Source of the DNA: Calothrix sp. NIES-2098
Lineage (GTDB): Bacteria; Cyanobacteriota; Cyanobacteriia; Cyanobacteriales; Nostocaceae
Direction of reading: 5' to 3'
DNA: 64,000 bases
NCBI GenBank assembly: GCA_002368175.1
Contig: AP018172.1
Coordinates: forward strand, 4,467,001-4,531,000
The notes under the pieces are model-generated. The model was not told the origin of the DNA. It did not search any database and saw only the letters and a program-made list of their open reading frames with translations. Position numbers and translations under genes: made by a program. Shown piece after piece: positions 20,079 through 28,666 of the stretch (its first letter is position 1; every line of letters starts with the position of its first letter).

Positions 20079-21071
20079 TTAATCTCGATCTTTTTGTTTA
20101 TCTTCTTCTTTTGGTGCAGATAATTGTGATGCAGAAGTTTCGCTTTTTTCCTGCGAACCACCTCTTCCCGGTACAATTCTTTCTGCTTGACTAACAACAT
20201 CATTTGCTAGTCTTTCACTAAAACCCACGACAAAAGTAATTGCTAAAAATGCCAGCCATCTATTAATTGGCTTCTCCTCATCTTTAGAAATTGTAATAGG
20301 CAGAAGTGTAGAACTGATGAGGGCAAAAACAAAAATACCTAAAAATGCTCCAATTGCTGGCTTGAATGCGCCTACAAATATCGGAAGTAAGGTTTCTTTA
20401 TACCGAGGATTGCGATATTGATCCAGCCTCAACATAATACTTACAACACTACCTGTTGCTCCTGACATTGCTGACAATACCAACAGAACTGATGCTTCAT
20501 AAAACTCATATTCTGTCAATTTAATTTGATTTTTTACTTCTGGATTTTTTTCTTCAACTATATTCTGTGAAGTTACAGGCTGTATTGATTGTTCTTTAAA
20601 TAAAGGTTTTAAATAAAAATTGGCTGTACTAAGTATATATGCTAAGACTATCGGTGCTAATAGATGAATGGGTAAAGCTAAAAATAGACCTAAAACAACT
20701 TTTGTATGAGTTTCTGTAGAATACAGAAATTTAAAAAAGTTATTTACGAAAAATGCAGTAAAAGGATTTTCAATTTGCCGCAAGAAGTATTCCGCATCTC
20801 TCCTAACATTCTGAGCCAAAACCTTGTTAGGATTACCTTGTAATGCACAAATTGCTAAATCAAGATTAGGAATGATTGCTTCAATCTGCTCTAGCTTATT
20901 TTTGTTATCTTGAAGCTTGGCAGTGAAAAAAGCACTTTTCAATCTTCGGGAAATAGATAAAATATGAGCAAGCTCTTCTTGGACTTCAATTTCTATCACT
21001 GCATCAGATGTAGAAAGTTTATCATGTAAGCTTTTTATAGATGAGTCAATATATTTTATTGGGTCTTCCAT
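20079..21071 (-). CDS. Multi-pass membrane protein with N-terminal helical domain
   Basis: This 330-aa protein is not recognised. Residues 1-105 are soluble and predicted helical (coiled-coil-like, rich in E, K and L). Four hydrophobic segments follow, near 122-150 (VVLGLFLALPIHLLAPIVLA), 187-212 (VLLVLSAMSGATGSVVSIML), 230-252 (LPIFVGAFKPAIGAFLGIFV) and 266-285 (RWLAFLAITFVVGFSERLA). The tail is polar and charged (EKSETSASQLSAPKEEDKQ). The glycine-rich third and fourth segments suggest a packed bundle. No enzymatic motif is visible. It stands alone with no operon partner. Confidence 0.7.
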   Translation of the reverse strand: MEDPIKYIDSSIKSLHDKLSTSDAVIEIEVQEELAHILSISRRLKSAFFTAKLQDNKNKLEQIEAIIPNLDLAICALQGNPNKVLAQNVRRDAEYFLRQIENPFTAFFVNNFFKFLYSTETHTKVVLGLFLALPIHLLAPIVLAYILSTANFYLKPLFKEQSIQPVTSQNIVEEKNPEVKNQIKLTEYEFYEASVLLVLSAMSGATGSVVSIMLRLDQYRNPRYKETLLPIFVGAFKPAIGAFLGIFVFALISSTLLPITISKDEEKPINRWLAFLAITFVVGFSERLANDVVSQAERIVPGRGGSQEKSETSASQLSAPKEEDKQKDRD

Positions 21072-21367
21072 ACAAATTTTGTTTTAAGTTTGATCGACTA
21101 GGTTATCTCATAAAGTTGCGTTTTTAGCTATTGAACCAACCAAATTAAAATATTGTTATCTTTTGCCAAAAAGCTGAAGAATTTCCATTGTGTATCTACT
21201 TCGTCAAACGCTTTACTCATTATTCGCACAACATCCTACTCGTTGTCGGGGTTGAACGAGCCTAGTAATTCTTTATTGTTCTGAAAAACCAATTATTGAT
21301 ATAAAAATAAGTTTCAGTCAAGGTCTAAATCCTAGCCTGAAACTTATTTAGTTACAAATTATTTTTA

Positions 21368-21718
21368 TGGGGGTGGTGGGACTTGAACCCACACGACCGT
21401 TTAGGGTCAACGGATTTTCATTCTCCCGCAGTTTTCACTACTGCCTAATAGCTTTAGTAGCTTTCGGCTTTGAGAATTGGACTCTCCCTTTACCCTCGAC
21501 TTAATAACGTTAGGGTAGCTCCCGTCGGGTCTCTGCACCTTCCGAATTTACTCAGTACTCAAAACTTGGCACTTAGCTTTTTCTTCGGCTTGGCTCAGGA
21601 TTGCCATGTCTGTCACCAGATTTAGGTTTCCCTGAGTTTGAGAGCTTACACTTGAAGGATTTCTCCAACAAGGCTCAGTTATCTAAGTCCGTAGCGTCTA
21701 CCATTCCGCCACACCCCC
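21368..21718 (-). tRNA. trnL: tRNA-Leu(UAA), interrupted by a group I intron
   Basis: The 5' exon is 21718-21685 (34 nt, starts GGGGGTGTGGCGGAATGG, ends GGACTT) and the 3' exon is 21418-21368 (51 nt, begins AAAATCCGTTG and ends CACCCCCA). Together they form an 85-nt class II tRNA with acceptor GGGGGTG pairing CACCCCC, a long variable arm and T-loop TTCAAGT. The intron splits the anticodon loop so that the anticodon is restored as UAA. CCA is not encoded. This is the classic cyanobacterial and plastid intron-bearing locus. Confidence 0.93.
21419..21684 (-). ncRNA. Group I intron in tRNA-Leu(UAA)
   Basis: The 266-nt intervening sequence follows U of the exon GGACTT and ends in G before AAAATCC. 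Core elements are readable on the minus strand: GAGCCTTG near the start, the P/Q-like stretch near AATCCTGAGCCAAGCC, the R-like stretch GGTGCAGAGACCCGACGGGA, and S-like AAGGGAGAGTCC. It carries no ORF. Splicing is expected to be autocatalytic, by family knowledge. Confidence 0.9.
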
Positions 21719-22202
21719 CTAATATTAATTAGGAGCTAATTGTCATTTGGAAGTAGGAAATACCTCCTCATACATTCCACCATCAATTGTGTCTTTTTTG
21801 CAACTAGATTTAAAAAATTTTGTTTGCAAAAAGCAATTGTACTGGCTTTGGCAGCTACGCTCAATACTTGTTGAAAGAGTAACAGTATTTTGCGATCGCT
21901 TTTTAGGTTTGGATTTTTTATCGCTACCTAAATATTGGCATCTCCATTTTATTTATTTTGGGATACCATAGCTTTTTTCGCGCCTTTCCAAGGATAACAC
22001 AATCAAATAATGAATTGCAAGCAGAAATTTTAGTACAAGGGAGTGTTGGGGGGTGTGGGGAGTGTGGGAAGTGTGGGGAGACAAGGAGAATGACTATTGA
22101 CTGTTGACCAATTCCCCATTTTCCACTTCCCTGAGAATATGCATTCAGCCTATGATGGGAAATAGATGTACTGAACGTTCTTGTCTATCTCAGAAAAAAA
22201 TT
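21719..22202. other. Intergenic region with a GTGTGGGGA short tandem repeat
   Basis: Nothing coding is supported in this 484-bp stretch. A 74-codon ORF at 21747-21971 has no Shine-Dalgarno or family signal. At about 22038-22086 a degenerate tandem repeat of GTGTGGGGA appears. Its complement (CCCCACACT)n recurs near 34.5, 45.6 and 47.9 kb. The ndhL promoter should lie here or just upstream. Confidence 0.5.
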
Positions 22203-22415
22203 ATGATTGTAGCCCTGCTGTATCTGATTTTGGCTGGAGCTTACTTGTTAGTCATCCCAGTAGCTGTTCTATTTTATTTGAAGCTGCGCTGGTATGTAGC
22301 TAGTTCCATAGAGCGCACCTTTATGTACTTTCTGGTGTTCTTCTTCTTTCCTGGGTTGTTAGTTTTATCGCCATTTATAAATTTTCGACCCCAGCGGCGA
22401 CAAATTGAAGTTTAA
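22203..22415 (+). CDS. ndhL: NAD(P)H-quinone oxidoreductase subunit L
   Basis: The 70-aa product starting [20 protein letters not shown] matches NdhL, a small membrane subunit specific to the photosynthetic NDH-1 complex, needed for its cyclic electron flow and CO2-uptake roles in thylakoids. It has two hydrophobic spans around [18 protein letters not shown], and ends [13 protein letters not shown]. An upstream in-frame start would add 33 polar residues, so the ATG at 22203 was preferred because it gives the family's normal length. A DUF3007 gene follows after 24 bp and trpA after that, an arrangement conserved in many cyanobacteria. Confidence 0.93.
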   Translation: MIVALLYLILAGAYLLVIPVAVLFYLKLRWYVASSIERTFMYFLVFFFFPGLLVLSPFINFRPQRRQIEV

Positions 22416-22439
22416 CGAGATTGGTAGGTCATAATTCTC

Positions 22440-22751
22440 ATGCGACGCATTGATGCTATAGGTATTGGCTTGGGGTTTTTTGTTGCTGGAGGCATAGCAT
22501 ATCTGGGCTTGCAGCTTGTAGGTTTAGATAGTGAAAAAGCTGGGATATGGAGCCAAGTCTTGCTAGTCAGCGGATTGCTTGGCTGGTTAGCTACCTATAT
22601 TTTCCGTGCGGTGGGGAAAAAAATGACCTACCATCAACAGCGGGAAGATTATGAACAAACGTTTTTCCAAAAGCGTCTCGATGAATTGACTCCCGAAGAA
22701 CTAGAAAAAATTCAAGCTGAGATTGAGCAAGAAAAACAAACTCAGATTTAG
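22440..22751 (+). CDS. DUF3007 family membrane protein
   Basis: The 103-aa product has two transmembrane segments (about 6-27, AIGIGLGFFVAGGIAYLGLQ, and 37-56) and then a charged, helical cytoplasmic tail (RLDELTPEELEKIQAEIEQE). DUF3007 is confined to cyanobacteria and plastids. Its function is unknown, but its steady location between ndhL and trpA suggests co-transcription. Confidence 0.85.
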   Translation: MRRIDAIGIGLGFFVAGGIAYLGLQLVGLDSEKAGIWSQVLLVSGLLGWLATYIFRAVGKKMTYHQQREDYEQTFFQKRLDELTPEELEKIQAEIEQEKQTQI

Positions 22752-22824
22752 AGGGGGCATTGGTCGTTTGTTCGTTGTCCGTTGTTTGATACTATATGAC
22801 AACTGACTGAGTGAATCTTGACCA

Positions 22825-23625
22825 ATGACTGCCATTTCCCACTGCTTTGAAACTCTTGGACGCAATAAAGAGTGTGCTTTAATTCCGTTTATCACAGCTG
22901 GCGATCCAGATTTAGAAACAACAGCAGCAGCTTTGCGCATTCTCGATCGCAGTGGGGCAGATATTATTGAACTGGGAGTTCCCTACTCCGATCCGCTAGC
23001 AGATGGGCCAGTGATTCAAGCTGCTGCTACTCGCGCGCTACAACAGGGGACAACATTGGATAGCGTGCTGGAAATGTTGCAAGCCACTACTCCCGATTTA
23101 AAAGCACCGATCGTTTTGTTTACTTACTACAACCCGATTTTGCACCGGGGAATTGAGAAGTTTCTCCAGCAGATTGCAGCGGCTGGGGTAGCGGGTTTGG
23201 TAGTTCCCGATTTACCTCTGGAAGAAGCTGCTGGTTTACTGCAACCGGCTGGTGAAATCGGCATTGATTTAACATTGTTAATTGCACCGACAAGTTCCGC
23301 CGAACGGATAGAAGCGATCGCGCGCGCTTCTCAAGGATTTATCTATCTTGTCAGTGTTACTGGGGTGACTGGCATGAGAGCGCAAGTAGCAACGCGAGTG
23401 TCAGATTTACTCAAACAAATTCGTAGTGTTACGGACAAGCCAATTGGCGTGGGCTTTGGGATTTCCGAACCCGCACAAGCGCGTCAGATTAAAGATTGGG
23501 GTGCAGATGCGGCGATCGCGGGTAGCGCTTTTGTGAAACGTTTGGCCGAAGGGACTCCAGAAGAAGGTTTGAATGCGATCGCAGAATTTTGTCAAAGTCT
23601 GAAATCAGCGATCGCGGCTGAGTAG
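22825..23625 (+). CDS. trpA: Tryptophan synthase alpha chain
   Basis: This 266-aa TIM-barrel enzyme splits indole-3-glycerol phosphate into indole and glyceraldehyde-3-phosphate, handing indole to TrpB. The catalytic Glu lies in [20 protein letters not shown] and the Asp in PLADGP. The phosphate loop is [12 protein letters not shown] and loop 6 is [10 protein letters not shown]. The start ATG follows a TTGACCA stretch. trpB is not in the window, which is usual for cyanobacteria where trp genes are scattered. Confidence 0.96.
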   Translation: MTAISHCFETLGRNKECALIPFITAGDPDLETTAAALRILDRSGADIIELGVPYSDPLADGPVIQAAATRALQQGTTLDSVLEMLQATTPDLKAPIVLFTYYNPILHRGIEKFLQQIAAAGVAGLVVPDLPLEEAAGLLQPAGEIGIDLTLLIAPTSSAERIEAIARASQGFIYLVSVTGVTGMRAQVATRVSDLLKQIRSVTDKPIGVGFGISEPAQARQIKDWGADAAIAGSAFVKRLAEGTPEEGLNAIAEFCQSLKSAIAAE

Positions 23626-23894
23626 TATTAGTATAAATACTAGTCTTGATGCGAAAGGAAAACTAGATTAAAAATATATAACAGTGTAGTTTTTCTACCT
23701 CAGGTTGGTAGACAATTTAACAGATATAATCTTGAATATTAGCAGCAAATATGATGCTGTAACAAAACTACCTGAGAGTATCGCTGATAGTTTGGGTATT
23801 ATGTGAAGTGAATCAAGTAAACAAGAAAATATGAGTGTGAGAGTGTGTCAGTTAAAAACGATGATAGTTCAGTCGCAGTTGAGGGGCGGAAGCG

Positions 23895-24530
23895 ATGAGT
23901 GAGAGTATGGCGTTTATCGGCGGAGTTGCCGTAGCAGGACTGGCAGCTCTCTTATTGCTCAAAGGGGCAGGTAATTCTGTCCAACCTAACTTTGCTGTCA
24001 CCCCACAGATGCCTGCTAACGTATTACCATCTCAGGTAATGCCACCGCAATATCCCTATCAGCAACCGCTGTATCCCAATAATCAGCCCCCAGCGGCTCC
24101 CAATTCTGAGCGCATAGCGGATATCGAAGCCCTCAAGTCGGAAATGGCGCGTTTAAAAACCGATAACGAACAGTTGAGAACGCAAAATCAACAGCTTCAG
24201 TGGCAATTCCAAAGTTATAACCAGCAGCAACAACAGCTGTTTGCTCAACAAAATAACCAGAAAGCAGCTTTACAACCTCAAACTCCTTGGTGGTCTTCAC
24301 CGATAGTTTGGGCAGTTGGCGGTATGACTTTAACTATCGGTGGTGGGGTTGTCGTCGCTGGAGTGTTAGCTTTATTTTCACCAAAACAGCGTACTACTCG
24401 CACTGTCCAAGTGATTCATCCTTACCAAGGCCCTACACAACCTTTAGTTCCCGTACGTCGGACAGAGTTTTTGCCACCTCGCATGGAAGCCAGACGCGTG
24501 GAAACACCAGAATACGACGAAATGCATTAA
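23895..24530 (+). CDS. Two-TM protein with proline-rich and coiled-coil regions
   Basis: This 211-aa protein is not recognised. It has an N-terminal hydrophobic helix (about 6-24), a Pro/Gln/Tyr-rich linker (30-72), a coiled coil (about 72-120, IADIEALKSEMARLKTDNEQ) and a second membrane helix (about 136-160, PIVWAVGGMTLTIGGGVVVA). A basic tail follows (RRTEFLPPRMEARRVETPEY). The layout suggests a membrane-anchored scaffold with its coiled coil on one side of the membrane. A GGAAG-type Shine-Dalgarno precedes the ATG. No operon partner is apparent. Confidence 0.7.
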   Translation: MSESMAFIGGVAVAGLAALLLLKGAGNSVQPNFAVTPQMPANVLPSQVMPPQYPYQQPLYPNNQPPAAPNSERIADIEALKSEMARLKTDNEQLRTQNQQLQWQFQSYNQQQQQLFAQQNNQKAALQPQTPWWSSPIVWAVGGMTLTIGGGVVVAGVLALFSPKQRTTRTVQVIHPYQGPTQPLVPVRRTEFLPPRMEARRVETPEYDEMH

Positions 24531-25017
24531 AAGCAAAACTATAGTGGTTAACAGGGTTGGCAACTACCTCTATATTTGTTGGTATCAAATACAAAAAGCA
24601 GCAAATATTACAAATAAAATTTAAACAAACTCACAAATGTTTCTGGCAAAGAAAACAATGGTGAGTGTATTGCAATGACTATTTAACAGAGGAATTGGCT
24701 AAGTAAAAGTTTAAAATTGCTTTCACATTCGGACAAAATAATTTATTAGTTATTGAGCTGCCGTTCTTTGTTTATAGAGGGCGGTGTTTTCTATTGTTAG
24801 GGACTACAACTGCTGATGGCAACTGGCAAAGCCGATGGTTTGTTCCCATACATCCTAAAGAAGAGCTAACACTAACTAGCCCCAGAATTTGCTCTTCAAT
24901 TACATCTATATATTTGTGGAATTTGCTGTCATTCACACTAATTTGCCCGGAGGTTAGATTATACCAATTTCCTAAATTATCTCGACTCATTTTAATCAAA
25001 AGCTTGATTGTGAAAGT
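24531..25017. other. Intergenic region, no supported gene
   Basis: This 487-bp stretch has overlapping 75-codon ORFs on both strands around 24772-25021. Neither has a Shine-Dalgarno or recognisable motif, and I cannot choose between them. The region lies at the 3' ends of two convergent genes. Confidence 0.35.
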
Positions 25018-25875
25018 TTAAGGATTTGCTGCTGCAAAAGTATTGCATTGTGCAGGATTACCAGTTTGAATTCCTCTTTGGAACCAGCGGACTCTTTGGG
25101 CTGAACTTCCATGAGTAAAAGTCTCAGGAATTGCATAACCTCTGGCTTGAGTTTGCAAGCGATCGTCGCCAATACTGCTTGCTGCATTTAATGCTTCTTC
25201 AACATCGCCAGCTTCGACAATTTGGCGGGAACGATCTGCATGATAAGCCCAAACGCCAGCGAAACAATCCGCCTGTAACTCTTGGCGGACTGAAAGTTGA
25301 TTGGCTTCTGCGCGATCGGCTTGACTCTGCAATCTGCGCACGCGATCGGAAATCCCCATCAGATTTTGCACGTGATGTCCAACTTCATGGGCAATTACAT
25401 AAGCTTGAGCAAAGTCGCCTGGTGCTTTGTAGCGAGTCTTCAAATCCTGATAAAAGCTTAAATCGATATATAGCTTGCGATCGCTAGGACAATAAAACGG
25501 GCCGACAGCCGATCGCGTCAAGCCACAAGCAGACTCCACCGCATCTGTAAACAGAACTAAAGTTGGTTCTTGATAAGTTCTTCCTTGTTGCTGAAATATG
25601 CTTTTCCATGTATCTTCTGTATCAGCTAGGACAACCGACACAAAATCAGCCATGCGATCCTCAGCCGCCGAACGTTGGGTTTGGGGAGATTGGGAGTAAG
25701 GGCGATCGCTCGGAGTTTGTGTTTGATCCCAAATGACACTGGGATCGCCACCTAAGAACGCAACTATCAGCGATAGAATTACTGCGCCAATACCACCGCC
25801 CACAACAGGAGCCGAAATTCGAGTTCCGCGCCTATCTTCTACATTGGTGCTTCTACGCCCAAATTCCCAACGCAT
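25018..25875 (-). CDS. Neutral zinc metallopeptidase (YpfJ-like)
   Basis: The 285-aa product belongs to the zinc_metallopep family (PF04228). It opens with the family hallmark MRWEFGRRSTNVEDRRG, then a single membrane helix (about 31-44). The active-site motif is HEVGHHVQNLMG (about 169-180), with QELQADCFAGVWAY supplying the further ligand. Most of the protein would lie on the outer face of the membrane. The family's substrate is unknown. It is transcribed alone; its ATG lies at 25873-25875. Confidence 0.9.
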   Translation of the reverse strand: MRWEFGRRSTNVEDRRGTRISAPVVGGGIGAVILSLIVAFLGGDPSVIWDQTQTPSDRPYSQSPQTQRSAAEDRMADFVSVVLADTEDTWKSIFQQQGRTYQEPTLVLFTDAVESACGLTRSAVGPFYCPSDRKLYIDLSFYQDLKTRYKAPGDFAQAYVIAHEVGHHVQNLMGISDRVRRLQSQADRAEANQLSVRQELQADCFAGVWAYHADRSRQIVEAGDVEEALNAASSIGDDRLQTQARGYAIPETFTHGSSAQRVRWFQRGIQTGNPAQCNTFAAANP

Positions 25876-26297
25876 AACTAAAAGTCTCCAAACTACTTAA
25901 CCTGGCAGAAGTAAAGAAAGTACATAGACCTACAGCAGATTGACTATGCAATTCAGCAAAAATATTAGTTGTTTTCTACATCAAAATCTTCTGCCTCAAG
26001 GACAGCAATTTTTCAGCATTGAGTCATACTTAAGGAAGGCTAATTCATATTCACATGGCAATGTCTAAAGACGTACTCTAGGTAGAGAGCTTTTAGTTTT
26101 GCAATATATATCTAGATTATTTTTAGTGTTATGCTGTTTCACTTTAATTATGATAAAAATACGCTGGTAGGGGCACGGCAATGTTGTGCCCTTACGCGCA
26201 ATCTATATCTATTAGGTTTATAGTAAAATGGTATTAGTGCTGAAAATTCGGGAATTTTATACTCATTAAACAGAGCAGTAGATAGACAAATTTAAAA
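25876..26297. other. Intergenic region with a GTAGGGGCA palindrome
   Basis: This 422-bp AT-rich stretch between two minus-strand genes contains one 29-bp palindromic repeat (26167-26195) and otherwise no gene or RNA signal. Confidence 0.5.
26167..26195. repeat. Intact GTAGGGGCA-type palindrome
   Basis: An imperfect palindrome begins GTAGGGGCACGGCAATG and ends TTGTGCCCTTAC. The same arms flank both copies of the MITE near 32.1 and 55.1 kb, where the palindrome appears split. Related arms occur inside the MITE at 17.3 kb. Confidence 0.7.
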
Positions 26298-27092
26298 TTA
26301 TTTTTGGCTATCAAACTTACTAACAACATTCCACGCGACACTTTGAATTAAGTCAATATCTGCCGCTTTTAAGCTGTCTAATTCGCTAGTGCTATTTTCT
26401 TGTGCAGCAGTCAATTTCTTACTGTCGGTTTTATAGCTTAATCCTTCTGGACTCTTACCATAAAATGTTGCGTAAAATACACAAGCTGCCGCATACGATC
26501 CTATTGGACTGGGGTGGCTGTTATCGGGATCGTAAAGACTGAGGTTTGAATTTTCTTGTTGAATTTGCTGCCAAACTATTCCCACTGGGGCTACAATCGC
26601 ATCTAGTTCTTTGGCAATTTTCATATATGAATCGTTTAGTATTTGTTGTGTTTCTGGACGATTCTGTCTTGCCCAAGTTAAGTAGAATACTGTTTGAGCA
26701 TGAGCGCGTTTAATTTCAGTGTTAAACAACCGCGCGTATTTGTACATCAACTGCGGATTGGTAATAGGTAAAGTGCTATGTTCTTGCAACACAACATAAT
26801 CCCATCGTCCCTTGCGAATCTTACTTAATGCTTTACCTTCTTGCCAAAGCTGCTCTAATGTAGCTCCACCAACCGTCACCATTTCAGCTTCTAATTTTCT
26901 AGTTTCTTTGGCTGATAAAGCTAATTGTTGCGTCAACTGAGGAAGCTCGTTGAAATATGTATAACTATTACCAATAAATAATACTTTTAGCGGTTGATTG
27001 TTAAAGTAACGATCGGCTTGTTTGTCTAATTCTTTTGGGATTATGCCTATGTTAGTCATTACTAATATAATTATTCCGATTACATACTTCAT
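26298..27092 (-). CDS. SGNH/GDSL-type hydrolase, exported
   Basis: This 264-aa protein has an N-terminal hydrophobic helix (VIGIIILVMTNIGII) acting as signal or anchor. Block I of the SGNH fold is LFIGNSYTYFNELP, with Ser in GNS. The C-terminal Asp-x-x-His pair is likely in YDPDNSHPSPIGSY. Members hydrolyse esters on sugars, lipids or cell-wall polymers; the substrate is unknown. The layout resembles DUF4886-like SGNH proteins. Downstream lies an AT-rich gap and upstream the 21-bp minisatellite region. Confidence 0.78.
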   Translation of the reverse strand: MKYVIGIIILVMTNIGIIPKELDKQADRYFNNQPLKVLFIGNSYTYFNELPQLTQQLALSAKETRKLEAEMVTVGGATLEQLWQEGKALSKIRKGRWDYVVLQEHSTLPITNPQLMYKYARLFNTEIKRAHAQTVFYLTWARQNRPETQQILNDSYMKIAKELDAIVAPVGIVWQQIQQENSNLSLYDPDNSHPSPIGSYAAACVFYATFYGKSPEGLSYKTDSKKLTAAQENSTSELDSLKAADIDLIQSVAWNVVSKFDSQK

Positions 27093-27343
27093 CTTGCTTT
27101 TTAAGAATTTAGCATTAAGTATCCTCTGTAATTATATTGAAATTAGTTGTCTAGCTAGGATAAGGATTTTTTGTCGGTTCTTTTTAGCCAGCCTGCGTTT
27201 GCGATCGCTCTTGGTATTCGAGACTGTTAAATGTAAACTGTAAATAGAAGCTATAAAAAGTTTTCTGGAATGAAAGCCAGCAAATATGTAAATTTTGCCT
27301 CTTTTTATTAAAATTAGTTGATATAAGCACGTATACCAGTTGC

Positions 27344-27631
27344 GAAGTTACTTGAAAAGTGACAAGAGTTGCTTTGCGAGTCGCAAGAGTTGCTTGAATA
27401 GTCACAACAGTTGCTTGACAAGTCACAACAGTTACTTGAAGAAGTCACAAGAGTTGCTTGACGAGTCACAACAGTTACTCTACAAGTTGCAAGAGTTACT
27501 TGACCAGTTACAAGAGTTACTCTACAAGCTGCAAGAGTTGCTTGAGGAGTCGCAAGAATAGCTTGAAGAGTTACAAGAGTTACTCGACAAGCTGCAAGAG
27601 TAGCTTGAAAAGTCACAAGAGGTGTATGGTT
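27344..27631. repeat. 21-bp tandem repeat array (about 13 units)
   Basis: About 13 tandem units of 21 bp follow the pattern GAGTTGCTTGA-N-GAGTCACAA with scattered changes; one unit is 22 bp. Read on the plus strand each unit encodes an amphipathic heptad (for example Q-L-L-D-K-S-Q), but in-frame TAG codons and the 22-bp unit break this frame. The minus strand is open for about 100 codons of Thr/Val/Ala-rich sequence. The array is probably a non-coding minisatellite or a decayed coiled-coil gene. The rest of the 27093-27883 gap is AT-rich with no gene. Confidence 0.85.
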
Positions 27632-27883
27632 ATTTGCGATCGCTGTTCATGTGAAGCGATGAATATTACCGTTAGCCTGCATAGTAATTGATTTGGAATA
27701 AAGCTGTTATGGGGCGATCGCACTTATCCAACAGATACATAAGTGCGTAGACACACATAATGTAAAATTCATCATAAATATGATGTGCGTAGTTTTAGCT
27801 AGCTTGGTTGCATTAAACACGCTTGAGCAATTATTAAGGTAAATATTAAGTGACTAAGCAAGCATGACTCATAAGGATTTCTA

Positions 27884-28582
27884 ATGACAAATGAAGAACT
27901 GCTGGAAGTAATTAAAAAAGCTGCCAGGGATCGGGTTACACAGCTTAATCTTTATGGTGAAAAATTAACTTCATTACCAGCAGAGATTGCTCAACTTGCT
28001 AACCTTACTCAGCTTGACCTCAGTCATAATCAACTGACGAGGCTGCCAGCAGAGCTTGGTCAACTTTCTAACCTCACTCAACTTGGCATTAGCCATAATC
28101 AACTGACGAGGCTGCCAGCAGAGATTGGTCAACTTTTTAACCTCACTCAACTTGACCTGAGCCATAATCAACTGACGAGGCTGCCAGTAGAGATTGGTCA
28201 ACTTCATAACCTCACTCAACTTGACCTCAGTTGGAATTTTCAACTAAAGACGCTGCCAGCAGAGATTGGTCAACTTTCCAATCTCACTCAGCTTGACCTC
28301 AGTTGGAATTTTCGACTAAAGACGTTGCCAACAGAGATTGGTCAACTTTCCAATCTCACTCAGCTTGACCTCCGAGATAATCGACTGACGACACTGCCAG
28401 CAGAGATTGGTCAACTTTCCAACCTCACTCAGCTTGTTCTCTGGGGTAATCGACTGACGACACTGCCAGCAGAAATTGGTCAACTTTTCAACCTCACTCA
28501 GCTTGACCTCCGGGATAATCGACTGACAACACTGCCAGTAGAAATTGGTCAACTTTTCAACCTCACTCAGCTTGTTCTCTAG
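27884..28582 (+). CDS. LRR-Roc-COR protein, N-terminal fragment before a nonsense codon
   Basis: The 232-aa ORF starts MTNEELLEVIKKAARDRVTQ and then runs through about ten 23-residue leucine-rich repeats (pattern LPAEIGQLSNLTQLDLSxNx). It ends at a TAG (28580-28582) where neighbouring repeats carry TGG or CGG. Beyond the stop the same frame continues without interruption to 31048. The fragment is therefore the front of one ancestral protein of about 1054 residues. Alone it would be a pure LRR module without the GTPase. The DNA repeats are nearly identical 69-bp units, pointing to recent expansion or gene conversion. Confidence 0.85.
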   Translation: MTNEELLEVIKKAARDRVTQLNLYGEKLTSLPAEIAQLANLTQLDLSHNQLTRLPAELGQLSNLTQLGISHNQLTRLPAEIGQLFNLTQLDLSHNQLTRLPVEIGQLHNLTQLDLSWNFQLKTLPAEIGQLSNLTQLDLSWNFRLKTLPTEIGQLSNLTQLDLRDNRLTTLPAEIGQLSNLTQLVLWGNRLTTLPAEIGQLFNLTQLDLRDNRLTTLPVEIGQLFNLTQLVL

Positions 28583-28666
28583 AGTAATCGACTGACGACG
28601 CTGCCAGTAGAAATTGGTCAACTTTTCAACCTCACTCAGCTTAATCTCAGCCGTAATCAGCTGACG

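Noticed and set aside
21747..21971. 74-codon ORF after the tRNA-Leu gene
   Set aside because: Low-complexity hydrophobic and aromatic sequence with no start signal; likely chance.
24772..25021. Overlapping 75-codon ORFs on both strands
   Set aside because: Both are open over the same stretch, neither has a ribosome binding site or family signal, so I could not justify either as a gene.
27314..27616. 100-codon minus-strand ORF through the 21-bp array
   Set aside because: A 21-bp unit keeps any stop-free frame open; the Thr/Val/Ala repeat is a by-product of the repeat and has no start signal.
27344..27631. CRISPR array
   Set aside because: Units are contiguous with no unique spacers, so this is a minisatellite. 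The same applies to the arrays at 49.4 and 55.4 kb.
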